64,000 bases of DNA from Lentzea albida. Lineage in GTDB: Bacteria; Actinomycetota; Actinomycetes; Mycobacteriales; Pseudonocardiaceae. The notes under the pieces were generated by a model. The model saw only the letters and a list, made by a program, of their open reading frames with translations, had not been told where the DNA came from and ran no database searches. The position numbers were made by a program, and so were the translations under genes. Below are positions 15,286 to 53,837 of this stretch, piece after piece. Each line of letters starts with the position of its first letter. Position 1 is the first letter of the stretch. The DNA lies in contig NZ_FOFV01000017.1 in assembly GCF_900111005.1 (NCBI RefSeq), positions 62,001 through 126,000 on the forward strand. Direction: 5' to 3'.

Positions 15286-18200
15286 TCAGCGCGTGCCGAA
15301 CTCGTGGTCGATCAGCGCGAGGATGGTGTCCGGGGTCGCGATGTCGAGATCGGTTCCCGTCGTGTCCGAGCGCTTGGCGGTCCAGTCGGACAGCAGGCGC
15401 TGCAGACGCCGGTCGACCTCGGTGTCGTCCGGATCGCTGCCGGCGAGCATCGCCTCCAGCCGGTTGATCTGCTCGATCAGCGCGGTGCCGGGGGGTTCGG
15501 CGTCACCGGCCAGTTCGGTGTGCAGGAACGCGGCCAGCGCGGCCGGGCTCGGGTAGTCGAAGACGAGCGTGGAGGGCAGCCGGACGCCGGTGGCGGCGCT
15601 CAGGCGGTTGCGGAACTCGACCGACGTCAGCGAGTCGAAGCCGAGGTCGCTGAAACCGCGGGCGGGGTCGACGCTGTCAGCGCCCGTCCTGCCGAGCACC
15701 AGCGCGGCCTCCCGCCGGACCAGGTCGAGCAGGAACTCACCCCGCTGGGCCGCGGTCATCCCGGCGATCCTGCGCAGCAGCTCGCCGTCCTGCTGCGCGG
15801 ACGCCGCCCTGGCCCTGGCGCGGCCGGTGGCGCCGACCAGACCGCGCAGCAACGGCGACATCGACGTCTCCGAGGCGTGGGCGCGGACGGTGGCGCGGTC
15901 GACCTTCAGCGCGAGCAGGACCGGGTGGTCGGTGCCGACGGCGATGTCGAACATCTTCATGCCCTCGGCAGAGGTGATGGGCGGGAAACCGCTGCGGCGC
16001 AGGCGTTCCTCGCCGTCCTCACCGAGCCGGCCGCCCATGCCGCCCGACCACAGGCCCCACGCGATCGAGTGCGCGGCCAGGCCGTCGGCGCGACGGCGGG
16101 CGGCCAGCGCGTCGAGGAAGCTGTTGGCCGCGGCGTAGTTGGCCTGTCCCGCGTTGCCGAGCACGCCGGCGGCCGAGGAGAACAGGACGAACCAGCGCAG
16201 CGGCAGGTGCCGGGTCAGCTCGTGCAGGTGCCAGGCGGCGGCGACCTTGGGGCCGAAGACGCGGTCCACCCGCTGCGGGGTGAGCGCGTCGACCAGACCG
16301 TCGTCCAGAACGCCCGCCGCGTGCACGACACCGGTCAGCGGGTGCTCCGCCGGGACGGCGGCGAGCAGGTCCGCCACGGCGTCGCGGGAGGCGGCGTCGC
16401 AGGCGACGACCGTGACGTCGGCGCCCAGGCCGGTCAGGTCCGCGACCAGCTCGGCCGCACCCGGTGCGTCCGGGCCGCGCCTGCTGGTCAGCAGCAGGTG
16501 GCGGACGCCGTGCTCGGTCACCAGGTGCCGGGCGAGCGCCTCGCCGAGGTCACCGGTGCCACCGGTGATCAGCACGGTGCCGTCCGGCTCGGGGCCGGCG
16601 GGGATCGTGAGCACCAGCTTGCCGATGTGCTTGGCCTGGCTGAAGAAGCGGAACGCCTCGGGGGCGCGCCGCACGTCCCAGACGCGGGTCGGCAGAGGGG
16701 TGAGGACGCCGCTGTCGAACAGCTCGACGACCTCGGCCCACATCCGGGTGACGAGCTCCAGCTCGGCCTCGACCAGGTCGAAGGGCTGGTAGACGACTCC
16801 CTCGTGGCGCGCGGCGACCTCCCGCGGGTCGCGCAGGCCCGCCTTGCCCATCTCCATGAACCGCCCGCCGCGCGGGAGCAGCCGCAGCGAGGCGTCGACG
16901 AAGTCGCCGGTCAGCGCGTCCAGCACGACGTCGACACCCCGACCGCCGGTGGTGGCCGTGAAGTGCTGCTCGAAGTCGAGCGTGCGGGAGTCGGCGATGT
17001 GGTCGTCGTCGAGCCCCGCGTCCCGCAGGACGTGCTGCTTGCCGGTGCTCGCGGTGGCGTAGACCTCCGCGCCGAGGTGCTTCGCGATCTGCAGGGCGGC
17101 CATGCCGACGCCACCGGCACCGGCGTGGACCAGCACCGACTCGCCCGCGCGGAGCCCGGCCAGTTCCTTGAGCCCGTAGTAGGCGGTCAGGAACACGAGC
17201 GGGACCGAGGCCGCGGTCTCGAACGACCAGCCGTCGGGAATCCGCGTCACGTAGGCGCGGGGCGCGGTGGCGATCGTGCCCAGGCCGCCGTCCACCACGC
17301 CCATCACGGCCTCGCCGACGGCCAGGTCCGTCACCCCGGACCCGACCTCGAGCACCACGCCCGCCACCTCCTTGCCGAGGTGGCCGGGCTCGCCCTCGAA
17401 CATGCCGAGCACGTTCAGCACGTCGCGGAAGTTGAGGCCCGCCGCCGCGACGGCGATCCGGACGTCGTGCGGTGCCAACGGTTCCAGCACCTGCGGGTAC
17501 GGCTCCAGGCACAGGTTGTCCAGGGTGCCGCGACCGGTCATGCCCAGTCCCCAGGCCGCCGCGGCCGGCGGCACGAGCTCGTCGGTGCCCGGCAGCGAGG
17601 CCAGGCGCGGCACGGCGAACCCGCCGCCGCGGGAGAGCAGCTGCGGCTCCCCGGTCGCGAGGGCGGCCCCGAGCTCAGCGGAGGTCGGTGCGCCGGCGTC
17701 GGTGTCGATCAGCACGTACCGGCCGGGGTGCTCGGACTGGGCCGAGCGCACGAGGCCCCAGACGGCGGCGGCCGCCGGGTCGATCCGGTCCGTGCCGGCC
17801 GCGTCCCGGGTCAGCACGACCAGTGTGGTGCCGTCCAGGCGCTCGTCCGTGCCCCACCGCTGGAGCACGGAGAGGACCCGGTTGGTCTCCGCCAGTGCGG
17901 TGCCCGCCACGTCCGCGGCTCCGGTGCGCACCGGGAGCACGACGACCGGCGGGGGCGGGACGTCGTCGGCCAGGTCGTCGAGGAAGATCCACTCGACCTC
18001 GTTCCCGTCAGCGGCGGTAAGCGCTTTCCACTCGATGCGGTACAGGGAGTCCGGGCCCTCGGATTCGGCCGTCCTGAACTGGTCGGCGCTGATCTGGCGC
18101 AGCAGGAGCGCGCCGATGGTGGCCACCGGAGCGCCGACGCCGTCCGCGACCCGGAGCGTGACGGCGTCCGACTGGCCGGGGCTCAGCCGCAACCGCAGCG

Positions 18201-21200
18201 TGGTGGCGCCGACGGCGTGCAGGGCGACGTCCTGCCACAGGTAGGGGATCCGGGGACCGGAGTCCTCGTCGGCGGTGAGACCCATGGCGTGCAGGCAGGA
18301 GTCGAGCAGTGCCGGGTGCAGGCCGAACCTCTCCGCGTCCTTCTGCGCGTCGCCCTCCTCGGGCAGGCGCAGTTCCGCGTAGACCTCGTCGCCGAGGCGC
18401 CAGGCCGCTCGCAGGCCGCGGAACACCGTCCCGTACTCCAGGCCGTTGCGGGCGAAGGCTTCGTAGACGTCGCCGAGGTCGACCGCTTCGGCACCGCGCG
18501 GGGGCCACTCGGCGAGGTCGAAGTCGGGTGCCTCGACGGAGGGGGTCAGCGTGCCGGAGGCGTGCTGGGTCCAGGCGCCCTCGCCGGTGCGGGAGTGTAG
18601 GGACACCGGCCGGCGGCCCGCCTCGTCCGGCGCGGCCAGCACGACCTGGAGGTCACGCGGACCGTCCAGGAACACCGGTTCGAACAGGGTGAGCTCTTCC
18701 AGGTGAGGGCAGCCGGCCTCGTCGCCCGCGCGCAGCGCCAGCTCGACCAGCGCCGTGCCCGGCAGGAGCGCGGTGCCCGCGACGACGTGGTCCGCGAGCC
18801 ACGGGTGCGTCGACAGCGAGACCTTGCCGGTGAGGACGAGCCCGGAGTCGTCGGCCAGTGCCACCGAGGCACCGAGCAGCGGGTGGCGGGCGTCGGTCAG
18901 GCCCAGCCCGGCCGGGTCTCCCGCGCCGCCCGCGGACTGCAGCCAGTAGCTGTCGTGCTGGAACGCGTAGGTGGGCAGCTCCGCCGCGCGGGCCCCGGTG
19001 CCCTCGTAGAACCTCCGCCAGTCCACGCGGCCGCCGCGCACGTGTAGTGCGGCGAGGGCGGTCGTCGCGGTCACCGGTTCCGGACGGCCGGCGCGCAGCA
19101 TCGGCACGGCGAGCACGTCCTCGTCGGGCAGGACGCGCGCGACCAGGGCGGTCAGCACCGAGTCGGGTCCCAGCTCGACGAACCGCGAGACGCCCTCGGA
19201 GCGCAGCCAGGTGATCGCGTCGGAGAACCGGACGGCCTGGCGGACGTGCCGCGGCCAGTACCCCGGCGCGGTGACCTCGTCGGTGCCGGCCAGTTTGCCG
19301 GACACGTTCGACACCACCGGAATGGTCGCGGCGCCGTAGGAGACGCTCTCCGCGACCGCGGCGAACTCGGCGAGCATGCCGTCCATCCGCGCCGAGTGGC
19401 ACGCGTGCGTCATGCGCAGCCGCTTGGTCTTGCGGCCCCGCGCGGCGAACGACTCCGCCACCGCGAGGACCGCGTCCTCGTCGCCGGACAGCACCACGGC
19501 GTCCGGGCCGTTGACGGCACCGATCTCGACGCCGCGGGTGAGCACGGCGCGCACCTCGTCCTCGGCGGCCTGGACGCTGACCATCGCGCCGCCTGCGGGC
19601 AGCGACTCCATGAGCCTGCCGCGGGCGGCGACCATCTTCGCGGCGTCCGCCAGCGTCCAGACACCGGCCACGTGCGCGGCGGTGAGCTCACCGATGGAGT
19701 GGCCGCCGACGAAGTCCGGACGGGCGCCCCAGGACTCCAGCAGCCGGAACAACGCCACCTCGACGGCGAACAGCGCCGGCTGCAGGTAGGTCATCCGGTC
19801 CAGCAGGTCCTGGTCATCGCCGAACACCACGCCGGCCAGCGGCCGGTCGAGGTGCTCGTCCAGTGCCGCCACCACCGCGTCGAACGCCGCGGCGTAGGCG
19901 GGGAAGGCCTGGTACAGCTCGCGGCCCATGCCGCAGCGCTGGCTGCTCTGCCCGGTGAACAGGAACGCCGTGCGCCCGATCAGCGGGGTGCCCTCGACCA
20001 CGGCGGGCGAGGGCGTGCCCTGCGCCAGCGCGGTGAGCCCGGCGACCAGGTCGTCGCGGGTCGAGCCGACGACCGCGGCACGCCGGTCGAGCGCGGCCCG
20101 GCCGGTCGCCAGGGAGTAGGAGAAGTCGAGCGGAGCGATCCCGCCCACGGCGTCGAGGGCGCGGGAGGCCTGTGCCCGCAGGGCGTTCCCGGTCTTGGCC
20201 GAGAGCACCCACGGCAGCACCGCGGGAGACGTCCGTTCGACGTCCTCCTGCTCCTCCACGACCTGCTCGAGGATGACGTGGGCGTTGGTGCCGCTCAGGC
20301 CGAACGACGACACCGCGCCGCGGCGGGGCCGGTCGACGGCCGGCCAGGGGCGCTGCTCGGTGAGCAGTTCCACCGCGCCCGCCGACCAGTCGACGTGGGG
20401 CGACGGCTCGTCGACGTGGAGCGTGCGCGGCAGCACCCCGTGCCTCATGGCCTCGACGACCTTGATGATCCCGGCGACACCCGCGGCCGCCTGAGAGTGG
20501 CCGATGTTGGACTTGATGGATCCGAGGTACAGCGGCTCGTCGCGGTCCTGGCCGTAGGTCGCGAGCACCGCCTGCGCCTCGATCGGGTCGCCGAGACGGG
20601 TGCCCGTGCCGTGCGCCTCCACGAAGTCGACGTCCGAAGTGGACAGACGGGCGTTCGTCAGCGCCTGGCGGATCACCCGCTGCTGGGACGGGCCGCTGGG
20701 AGCGGTCAGGCCGTTGGAGGCCCCGTCCTGGTTGACCGCCGAACCGCGGACGACCGCCAGGACGCGGTGCCCGTTGCGGCGGGCGTCCGACAACTTCTCC
20801 AGCAGGAGCACACCGGCGCCCTCGGCCCACCCGGTGCCGTCCGCCGCGGCGGCGAAGGCCTTGCACCGCCCGTCGACGGCCAGCCCGCGCTGGCGGGAGA
20901 ACTCGACGAACGTCTCCGGCGTCGACATCACGGTGACGCCGCCGACCAGGGCGAGCGAGCACTCCCCGGTGCGCAGGGCGTGCCCGGCCAGGTGCAGTGC
21001 GACCAAAGAGGACGAACACGCGGTGTCGATGGTGACCGCGGGCCCTTCCAGGCCGAAGGTGTAGGAGACCCGGCCGGACAGCACGCTGTTGGACGAGCCC
21101 GTGCCCACGAAGCCTTCGATGTCCTCGGACACCGACGTCAGTCCGGACACGTACTCCGTGCGCATCGCGCCGGCGAACACACCGGTGGCACTCCCCCGCA

Positions 21201-21633
21201 GCGAGGCGGGGGTGATCCCGGCCCGTTCCAGCGCCTCCCACGTGACCTCCAGCAGCAGGCGCTGCTGCGGGTCCATGGCCAGCGCCTCGCGGGGCGAGAT
21301 CCCGAACAGCTCCGCGTCGAACCTGTCGGCGTCGTGCAGGAACCCGCCCGCGGTGGTGTACGTGGTGCCGCGGTGGTCGGGGTCGGGGTGGTAGAGCGAG
21401 GCGGCGTCCCAGCCCCGGTTGTCCGGGAAGGTGGTCACGCCGTCCTCGCCCTGCTCCACCAGTCGCCAGAGGTCCTCCGGCGAGTTCACCCCGCCGGGGT
21501 ACCGGCAGGCCATCCCGATGACGGCCAGCGGCTCGGACGCGCTCTCCTGCACCGCGTCCAGGCGGCGCCTGGTGTCGCGGAGCTCGGTCGTCAACCGCTT
21601 CAAGTAGTCGAGCGTCCGGTCGTCGCTGGTCAT
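15286..21633 (-). CDS. PKS-E: single fully reducing module KS-AT-DH-ER-KR-ACP
   Basis: A 2115-residue, one-module PKS. Docking helix at residues 1-35 (MTSDDRTLDYLKRLTTEL), then KS (Cys206, EAHGTGT, KSNIGH), AT (Ser646 in GHSIGEL), DH (His949 in DHVVAGTALLP, then LLDSCLH), ER from about residue 1400 (AAGLNFRDVLNVLGMF, GAGGVGMAALQ), KR from about 1690 (TGGTGDLG, VLDDG so B-type) and ACP (Ser2001 in LGFDSLTSVEF). It ends with a C-terminal docking helix (ATPDTILALIDHEFGTR). All reductive motifs look intact, so a methylene is expected. The AT carries THACHS (His746) rather than HAFHS or YASHS, an odd specificity motif. The ATG at 21633 follows GAGGAGG; the frame runs on to 23145 but only as a shadow of PKS-D. 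Confidence 0.96.
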   Translation of the reverse strand: MTSDDRTLDYLKRLTTELRDTRRRLDAVQESASEPLAVIGMACRYPGGVNSPEDLWRLVEQGEDGVTTFPDNRGWDAASLYHPDPDHRGTTYTTAGGFLHDADRFDAELFGISPREALAMDPQQRLLLEVTWEALERAGITPASLRGSATGVFAGAMRTEYVSGLTSVSEDIEGFVGTGSSNSVLSGRVSYTFGLEGPAVTIDTACSSSLVALHLAGHALRTGECSLALVGGVTVMSTPETFVEFSRQRGLAVDGRCKAFAAAADGTGWAEGAGVLLLEKLSDARRNGHRVLAVVRGSAVNQDGASNGLTAPSGPSQQRVIRQALTNARLSTSDVDFVEAHGTGTRLGDPIEAQAVLATYGQDRDEPLYLGSIKSNIGHSQAAAGVAGIIKVVEAMRHGVLPRTLHVDEPSPHVDWSAGAVELLTEQRPWPAVDRPRRGAVSSFGLSGTNAHVILEQVVEEQEDVERTSPAVLPWVLSAKTGNALRAQASRALDAVGGIAPLDFSYSLATGRAALDRRAAVVGSTRDDLVAGLTALAQGTPSPAVVEGTPLIGRTAFLFTGQSSQRCGMGRELYQAFPAYAAAFDAVVAALDEHLDRPLAGVVFGDDQDLLDRMTYLQPALFAVEVALFRLLESWGARPDFVGGHSIGELTAAHVAGVWTLADAAKMVAARGRLMESLPAGGAMVSVQAAEDEVRAVLTRGVEIGAVNGPDAVVLSGDEDAVLAVAESFAARGRKTKRLRMTHACHSARMDGMLAEFAAVAESVSYGAATIPVVSNVSGKLAGTDEVTAPGYWPRHVRQAVRFSDAITWLRSEGVSRFVELGPDSVLTALVARVLPDEDVLAVPMLRAGRPEPVTATTALAALHVRGGRVDWRRFYEGTGARAAELPTYAFQHDSYWLQSAGGAGDPAGLGLTDARHPLLGASVALADDSGLVLTGKVSLSTHPWLADHVVAGTALLPGTALVELALRAGDEAGCPHLEELTLFEPVFLDGPRDLQVVLAAPDEAGRRPVSLHSRTGEGAWTQHASGTLTPSVEAPDFDLAEWPPRGAEAVDLGDVYEAFARNGLEYGTVFRGLRAAWRLGDEVYAELRLPEEGDAQKDAERFGLHPALLDSCLHAMGLTADEDSGPRIPYLWQDVALHAVGATTLRLRLSPGQSDAVTLRVADGVGAPVATIGALLLRQISADQFRTAESEGPDSLYRIEWKALTAADGNEVEWIFLDDLADDVPPPPVVVLPVRTGAADVAGTALAETNRVLSVLQRWGTDERLDGTTLVVLTRDAAGTDRIDPAAAAVWGLVRSAQSEHPGRYVLIDTDAGAPTSAELGAALATGEPQLLSRGGGFAVPRLASLPGTDELVPPAAAAWGLGMTGRGTLDNLCLEPYPQVLEPLAPHDVRIAVAAAGLNFRDVLNVLGMFEGEPGHLGKEVAGVVLEVGSGVTDLAVGEAVMGVVDGGLGTIATAPRAYVTRIPDGWSFETAASVPLVFLTAYYGLKELAGLRAGESVLVHAGAGGVGMAALQIAKHLGAEVYATASTGKQHVLRDAGLDDDHIADSRTLDFEQHFTATTGGRGVDVVLDALTGDFVDASLRLLPRGGRFMEMGKAGLRDPREVAARHEGVVYQPFDLVEAELELVTRMWAEVVELFDSGVLTPLPTRVWDVRRAPEAFRFFSQAKHIGKLVLTIPAGPEPDGTVLITGGTGDLGEALARHLVTEHGVRHLLLTSRRGPDAPGAAELVADLTGLGADVTVVACDAASRDAVADLLAAVPAEHPLTGVVHAAGVLDDGLVDALTPQRVDRVFGPKVAAAWHLHELTRHLPLRWFVLFSSAAGVLGNAGQANYAAANSFLDALAARRRADGLAAHSIAWGLWSGGMGGRLGEDGEERLRRSGFPPITSAEGMKMFDIAVGTDHPVLLALKVDRATVRAHASETSMSPLLRGLVGATGRARARAASAQQDGELLRRIAGMTAAQRGEFLLDLVRREAALVLGRTGADSVDPARGFSDLGFDSLTSVEFRNRLSAATGVRLPSTLVFDYPSPAALAAFLHTELAGDAEPPGTALIEQINRLEAMLAGSDPDDTEVDRRLQRLLSDWTAKRSDTTGTDLDIATPDTILALIDHEFGTR

Positions 21634-21649
21634 GCCGATTCCTCCTCGT

Positions 21650-21674
21650 GGCAGCGTCCAGTGCGGACGCCGCC
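21650..21674 (-). terminator. Inverted repeat in the PKS-D/PKS-E gap
   Basis: Arms 21650-21659 and 21665-21674 enclose a 5-nt loop. In the minus-strand transcript all ten pairs form, one as G-U. It sits between the PKS-D stop (21699) and the PKS-E ribosome-binding site (GAGGAGG), with no U tract after it. It may be a weak terminator, an RNA-stability element or chance in GC-rich DNA. Confidence 0.4.
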
Positions 21675-21698
21675 ACCAACGCAAAAGGTGGAAGTGGG

Positions 21699-43847
<22,149 letters not shown>

Positions 43848-43870
43848 TGGTCAAGATCACGAGCGCCGGC

Positions 43871-46800
43871 TCAGGTGCCGAGCTGTTGGTCGATGAAGGC
43901 GAAGAGCTCGTCGTCGGACGCCTCGGTGAGGTCGGTCCGCGCCACAGCTCCGCGCGAGTGCGTTGGTGCGGAGCCGAACTCCGCGACGAGCGCGTGCAGG
44001 CGCTCCAGGACGGCGGCGCGCGCCTCGTTGCCGTCGTCGAGTCCACCGAGCACGTCGGCGGCCCTGTCGAGGTCGCGCAGCAGGGCCTCCGCCGCGTGCT
44101 CGGGGCCCGCGACCTCCACCCACAGGTAGTTCGCCAGCGCGAGCGGTGTCGGGTGGTCGAAGACCAGCGTCGACGGGACCGACAGCGACGTCGCGGCGTC
44201 GAGGCGGTTGCGCAGTTCGACGGCGGTCAGCGAGTCGAACCCGAGCTCGCTGAACGCGCGGTCCGGTTCGATCGTCGTGGTGCTCGGGTGTCCCAGCACC
44301 TTCGCGACGACGTCGCGGACCAGGTCGAGCAGCAGGCGGCGCTGCTCGGGCTCGATGAGTCCGGCGAGCCGTTCGCGCAGCGCGGGACCCGCCGCCGCGG
44401 CGGGAGCCCCGGCCTGCGGCCGCGGGATCTCCGCCAGGACCGGTGCCTGCCGCGAGGTCTCGAAGTAGGCGGGCCAGTCGAAGTCCGCCACGGTCACCGT
44501 GACGTCGTCCGCGGCGAGCGACTCGAACAGGGCCTCGACGGCGGCTTGCGGTGCCATCGGACGCAGACCCATCCGGCGCACGCCGTCGTCGTGCGAACCG
44601 GCCATGCCGCCCTCGGCCCACGGGCCCCACGCCACCGCCGTGGCGGGAAGCCCGTCGAAGCGCCGTTGCTCGGCCAGCGCGTCGAGGTGCGCGTTCGCCG
44701 CGGCGTAGGCCGCCTGGCCCCCGTTGCCGAGCACGCCGGCCAGCGACGAGTACAGGACGAACGCGTCCAGTTCCAGGTGCTTGGTCAGGTCGCCGAGGTG
44801 GTGCGCGGCGTCGGTCTTGGGCCTCGCGACGGCGTCGAACCGCTCCGGCGTGAGGCCCGTGATCAGGCCGTCGTCCAGGACTCCCGCCGTGTGCACGACG
44901 ACCCGGAGGTCGTCCAGCTCCGCCACGACCTGGGCCAGGGCGTCGCGGTCGGCCGCGTCGCACGCGCGGATGCTCACCTGAGCGCCGAGGCCGGTGAGCT
45001 CCGCGGCGAGCTCGCGCGCTCCGGGCGCGTCCTGTCCGCGGCGCGACAGCAGGACCAGGCGCTGCGTGCCCGCCTCGACCAGCCGCCGGGCGACCTGCGC
45101 GCCGAGCGCACCCGTGCCGCCGGTGACCAGCGCGGTACCGCTCGTCGTCCACGACCCCTTGACGGGCTCGGCGGGCACGAGGCGCCGGGCGTGCACGCCG
45201 GAGCCGCGGATCGCGACCTCGTCCTCGGCGCCGGACAGGACCTCCCGCAGCCGGGCGACGGACCGGGCGTCCGGCGCCTCCGGCAGGTCGACGCAGCCGC
45301 CCCAGGAACGGGGCTGCTCGATCGCCGCGACCCGGCCGACGGCCCAGACCTCGGCCTGCCGGGGCGAGCTGACCCGCTCGTGCGCGCCGACCGCGACCGC
45401 GCCCCGCGTGGCGCACCACAGCCTGGTGCCCTCCCGGAGCAGCGCGGCGGCCGCCATGCCGTCGCCGGCGAAGGCGAGGACGTTGCCCTCGCGGACGTCG
45501 TCGGCGGTGACGACCTTCGTTCCCAACGCCTCCGCCGCCGCCTGCGCCCACGCGTCGTCCCGGTCCCCCACGACCGTCCACGGTCCGGCCGGTGAGCCCC
45601 CGGTCGGCACGGGCGTCCAGCGGACGTGGTGACGCCAGCCGGTCGCGCGCTTGACCGGCTCGGCCGCGAGCCAGAACCGCTCCCGCTCGAACGCATAGGT
45701 CGGGAGGTCGACCAGTTCGGCGCCGGTGCCCGCGAAGATGCCGGGCCAGTCGAGCTTGACGCCGTGGGTGAACAGGGTGGCCTGCGCGTGCGCGGCGGTG
45801 GTGACCTCGTCGCGGTTCTTGCGCTGCACGGGCAGGAACAGCCCGTCGGGCACGCAGTCGGCGCCCTGCGCGGACAGTGCCGCGTCCGGGCCGATCTCCA
45901 CGAAGCGTCGGACGCCCGCGGCGTGCAGCGCGGCCACGCCCTCGGCGAAGCGCACGGTGCCGCGGACGTGCCGCACCCAGTACTCCGGGTCGGTGACCTG
46001 CTCGGCGGTGGCGACCGCGCCGGTGAGGTTCGAGATCAGCGGGATGCGCGGCGCCGAGTGCTCGACGTCGCGGGCGATCTCCCGGAACTCGGCGAGCATG
46101 CCGTCCATGTGGTGCGAGTGGAAGGCGTGGCTCACCGCGAGCCGCTTGGAGCGCTCGAACCGGGCGGCCATCTCGGCGACGGCCTCCTCGTCACCCGACA
46201 GCACGAGCGACTCCGGGCCGTTGACCGCGGCGATGCTCACGCCCGGCAGTAGTTCGACGTCGGCCTCGGCGGCCCTGACGGCGATCATCGCGCCACCCGC
46301 CGGCGATGCCTGCATGAGCCTGCCGCGGGCGGCGACCAGCCTCGCGGCGTCCGGGAGCGACCACACCCCCGCGAGGTGCGCGGCCGTCAGCTCGCCGATG
46401 GAGTGGCCGAGCAGGTAGTCCGGCCGGACGCCCCACGACGTCACGAGTTCCGCGAGCGCCACCTCGAACGCGAACAGCGCGGGCTGGGTCACCGCCGTCT
46501 GGTCGAGTGCCTCCGGGATGTCGCCGTGCATGACGTCGAGGAGCGAGAACCCGGTGTGCTCGTCCAGGTGTGCGGCGACCTCGGCGAGCTTCTCCGCGAA
46601 CACCGGGTAGGCGGACAGCTCGCGGCCCATGCCGAGCCGCTGCGCGCCCTGACCGGTGCACAGGAAGGCGATCTTGCCGGTGGACTGCGTGCCGGTGACG
46701 ACGTCCGGAGACTGGTCACCGGACGCCAGGGCGGCCAACGCCTCCTCGCCGAACACCACCGCGCGGTGCGCACGCGCGGCGCGCCCGGTGGCGAGGGTGA

Positions 46801-48318
46801 GGGCGACGTCCACGGGGTCGAGCCCGGACACCCGGCCCACCAGGCGCTCGGCCTGCCGGCGCACCGCCTGCTCGGTGTTCCCCGAGAGCACCCAGGGGAC
46901 ACGGGCCGGCGGGGTGGTCTCGCGGACGGCGGCCGCGCGCGCCGGTGCCTCGCGCAGGATGACGTGGGCGTTGGTGCCGCTGATGCCGAACGACGACACC
47001 GCCGCGGTGCGCGGGTGTGCGGCCGCCGGCCAGTCGAGGTGCTCGGTGAGCAGGCGCCCGTTGCCCGAGTCCCACGAGATGGCCGACGAGGGCTCGGTGA
47101 CGTGCAGCGTGCGCGGCAGCTCGCCGCGGCGCAGCGCCTCGACCATCTTGATGATCCCGGCGGCGCCCGCGGCGGACTGCGTGTGCCCGATGTTGGACTT
47201 GATCGAGCCGAGCCAGAACGGTTCCTCGCGGTCCTGGCCGTAGGTGGCCAGCAGGGCGTCGGCCTCGATCGGGTCGCCCAGCTTCGTGCCGGTGCCGTGC
47301 GCCTCGATCACGTCCACCTCCCCCGCGGGCAGGCGGGCGTCGGCGAGCGCGGCGCGGATGACGCGCTGCTGCGACGGCCCGTTGGGCGCGGTGAGGCCGT
47401 TGGACGCGCCGTCCTGGTTGACCGCGGAGCCCTGGATGACCGCCAGCACGCGGTGGCCGTTGCGCTCGGCGTCCTCGAGCTTCTCCAGCAGCAGGATCCC
47501 CGCGCCCTCACCGAAGCCGGTGCCGTCGGCGGAGGCCGAGAACGACTTGCAGCGACCGTCCGGGGCGAGCGCGCGTTGCCGGGAGAACTCGACGTAGGTG
47601 TCGGCGATGGCCATGACGCACACGCCGCCCGCGAGAGCCATCGAGCACTCGCCCGAGCGCAGCGCCTGGACGGCGAGGTGGACGGCGACCAGTGACGACG
47701 AGCAGGCGGTGTCGACCGACAGCGCCGGACCCTCCAGCCCGAGCGTGTAGGCCACGCGGCCGGAGAGGACGCTGCCCTGGGTCCCGTTGCCCAGGAAGCC
47801 CTCGACCCCTTCCGGCAGCGTTTCCACGCCGACGCCGTAGTCGCCGTACATGAGCCCGGCGAACACGCCGGTCGCGCTGCCCTTGAGCGTCGTCGGGTCG
47901 ATCCGCGCGTGCTCCACGGCCTCCCAGCTGACCTGGAGCATCAGCCGTTGCTGCGGGTCCATGGCCAGCGCCTCGCGCGGCGAGATCCCGAAGAAGTCCG
48001 GGTCGAAGTCGGCGGCGTCGTGCAGGAAGCTCCCCTCGCGGGAGTACGACGTGCCGCGGTGGTCGGGGTCGGGGTGGAACAGCTCGCCGAGGTTCCAGCC
48101 CCGGTCCGCCGGGAACTCCGACACCGCGTCGGTGCCGGTCGCCACGAGGTCCCACAGGGCCTCGGGCGAGTCGACGCCGCCGGGGTACCGGCAGGCCATG
48201 CCGATGATCGCGACCGGCGCGTGGGCGTCGTCGACCAGCTTCCGGTTGCGCGCGGCCAGCCTGGAGCTCTCCTTGACCGACTCCCGCAGTGCTGCGACAA
48301 GTTCCTCGTTGGAGGGCA

Positions 48319-48319
<1 letters not shown>
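43871..48319 (-). CDS. PKS-C: single module KS-AT-KR-ACP
   Basis: A 1482-residue, one-module PKS. The N-terminus (MPSNEELVAALRESVKESSR, residues 1-33) is a charged helical docking element unlike the DYLKR type of PKS-D, E and F. KS: DTACSSSL, EAHGTGT, KSNIGH. AT: Ser640 in GHSIGEL and SHAFHS, malonyl-type. KR: TGGTGALGAQV, VLDDG (B-type), AAYAAAN. ACP: Ser1363 in LGFDSLTAVEL. It ends with a C-terminal docking helix (ASDDELFAFIDQQLGT). Expected step: malonyl extension leaving a beta-hydroxyl. The ATG at 48319 overlaps the PKS-B stop by one base (TGATG), so translation is coupled. The frame continues upstream to 49678 but only as an Arg-rich shadow of PKS-B. Confidence 0.96.
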
Positions 48320-53727
<5,408 letters not shown>

Positions 53728-53770
53728 CTCACAACCTCAAAGGAATGTTGACCAGGACAGGGGGCGTGCG

Positions 53771-53834
53771 GGTGGCGTGACGCGGAACGGATCCGGGGCG
53801 CGCATGCGCCGCCACCGTTCCCCGTCACGCCACC
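53771..53834 (-). terminator. Long hairpin between PKS-A and PKS-B
   Basis: A 20-bp inverted repeat with a single mismatch (arms 53771-53790 and 53815-53834; mismatch 53783/53822) begins three bases after the PKS-A stop. The 24-nt loop contains its own palindrome (GCGCATGCGC). No U tract follows. It is the strongest stem I found in the window and would be a good transcription terminator, attenuator or 3'-end stabiliser. If it terminates, PKS-B and later genes need their own promoter or readthrough; I cannot identify a promoter in the remaining 43 bp. Confidence 0.7.
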
Positions 53835-53837
53835 GGG

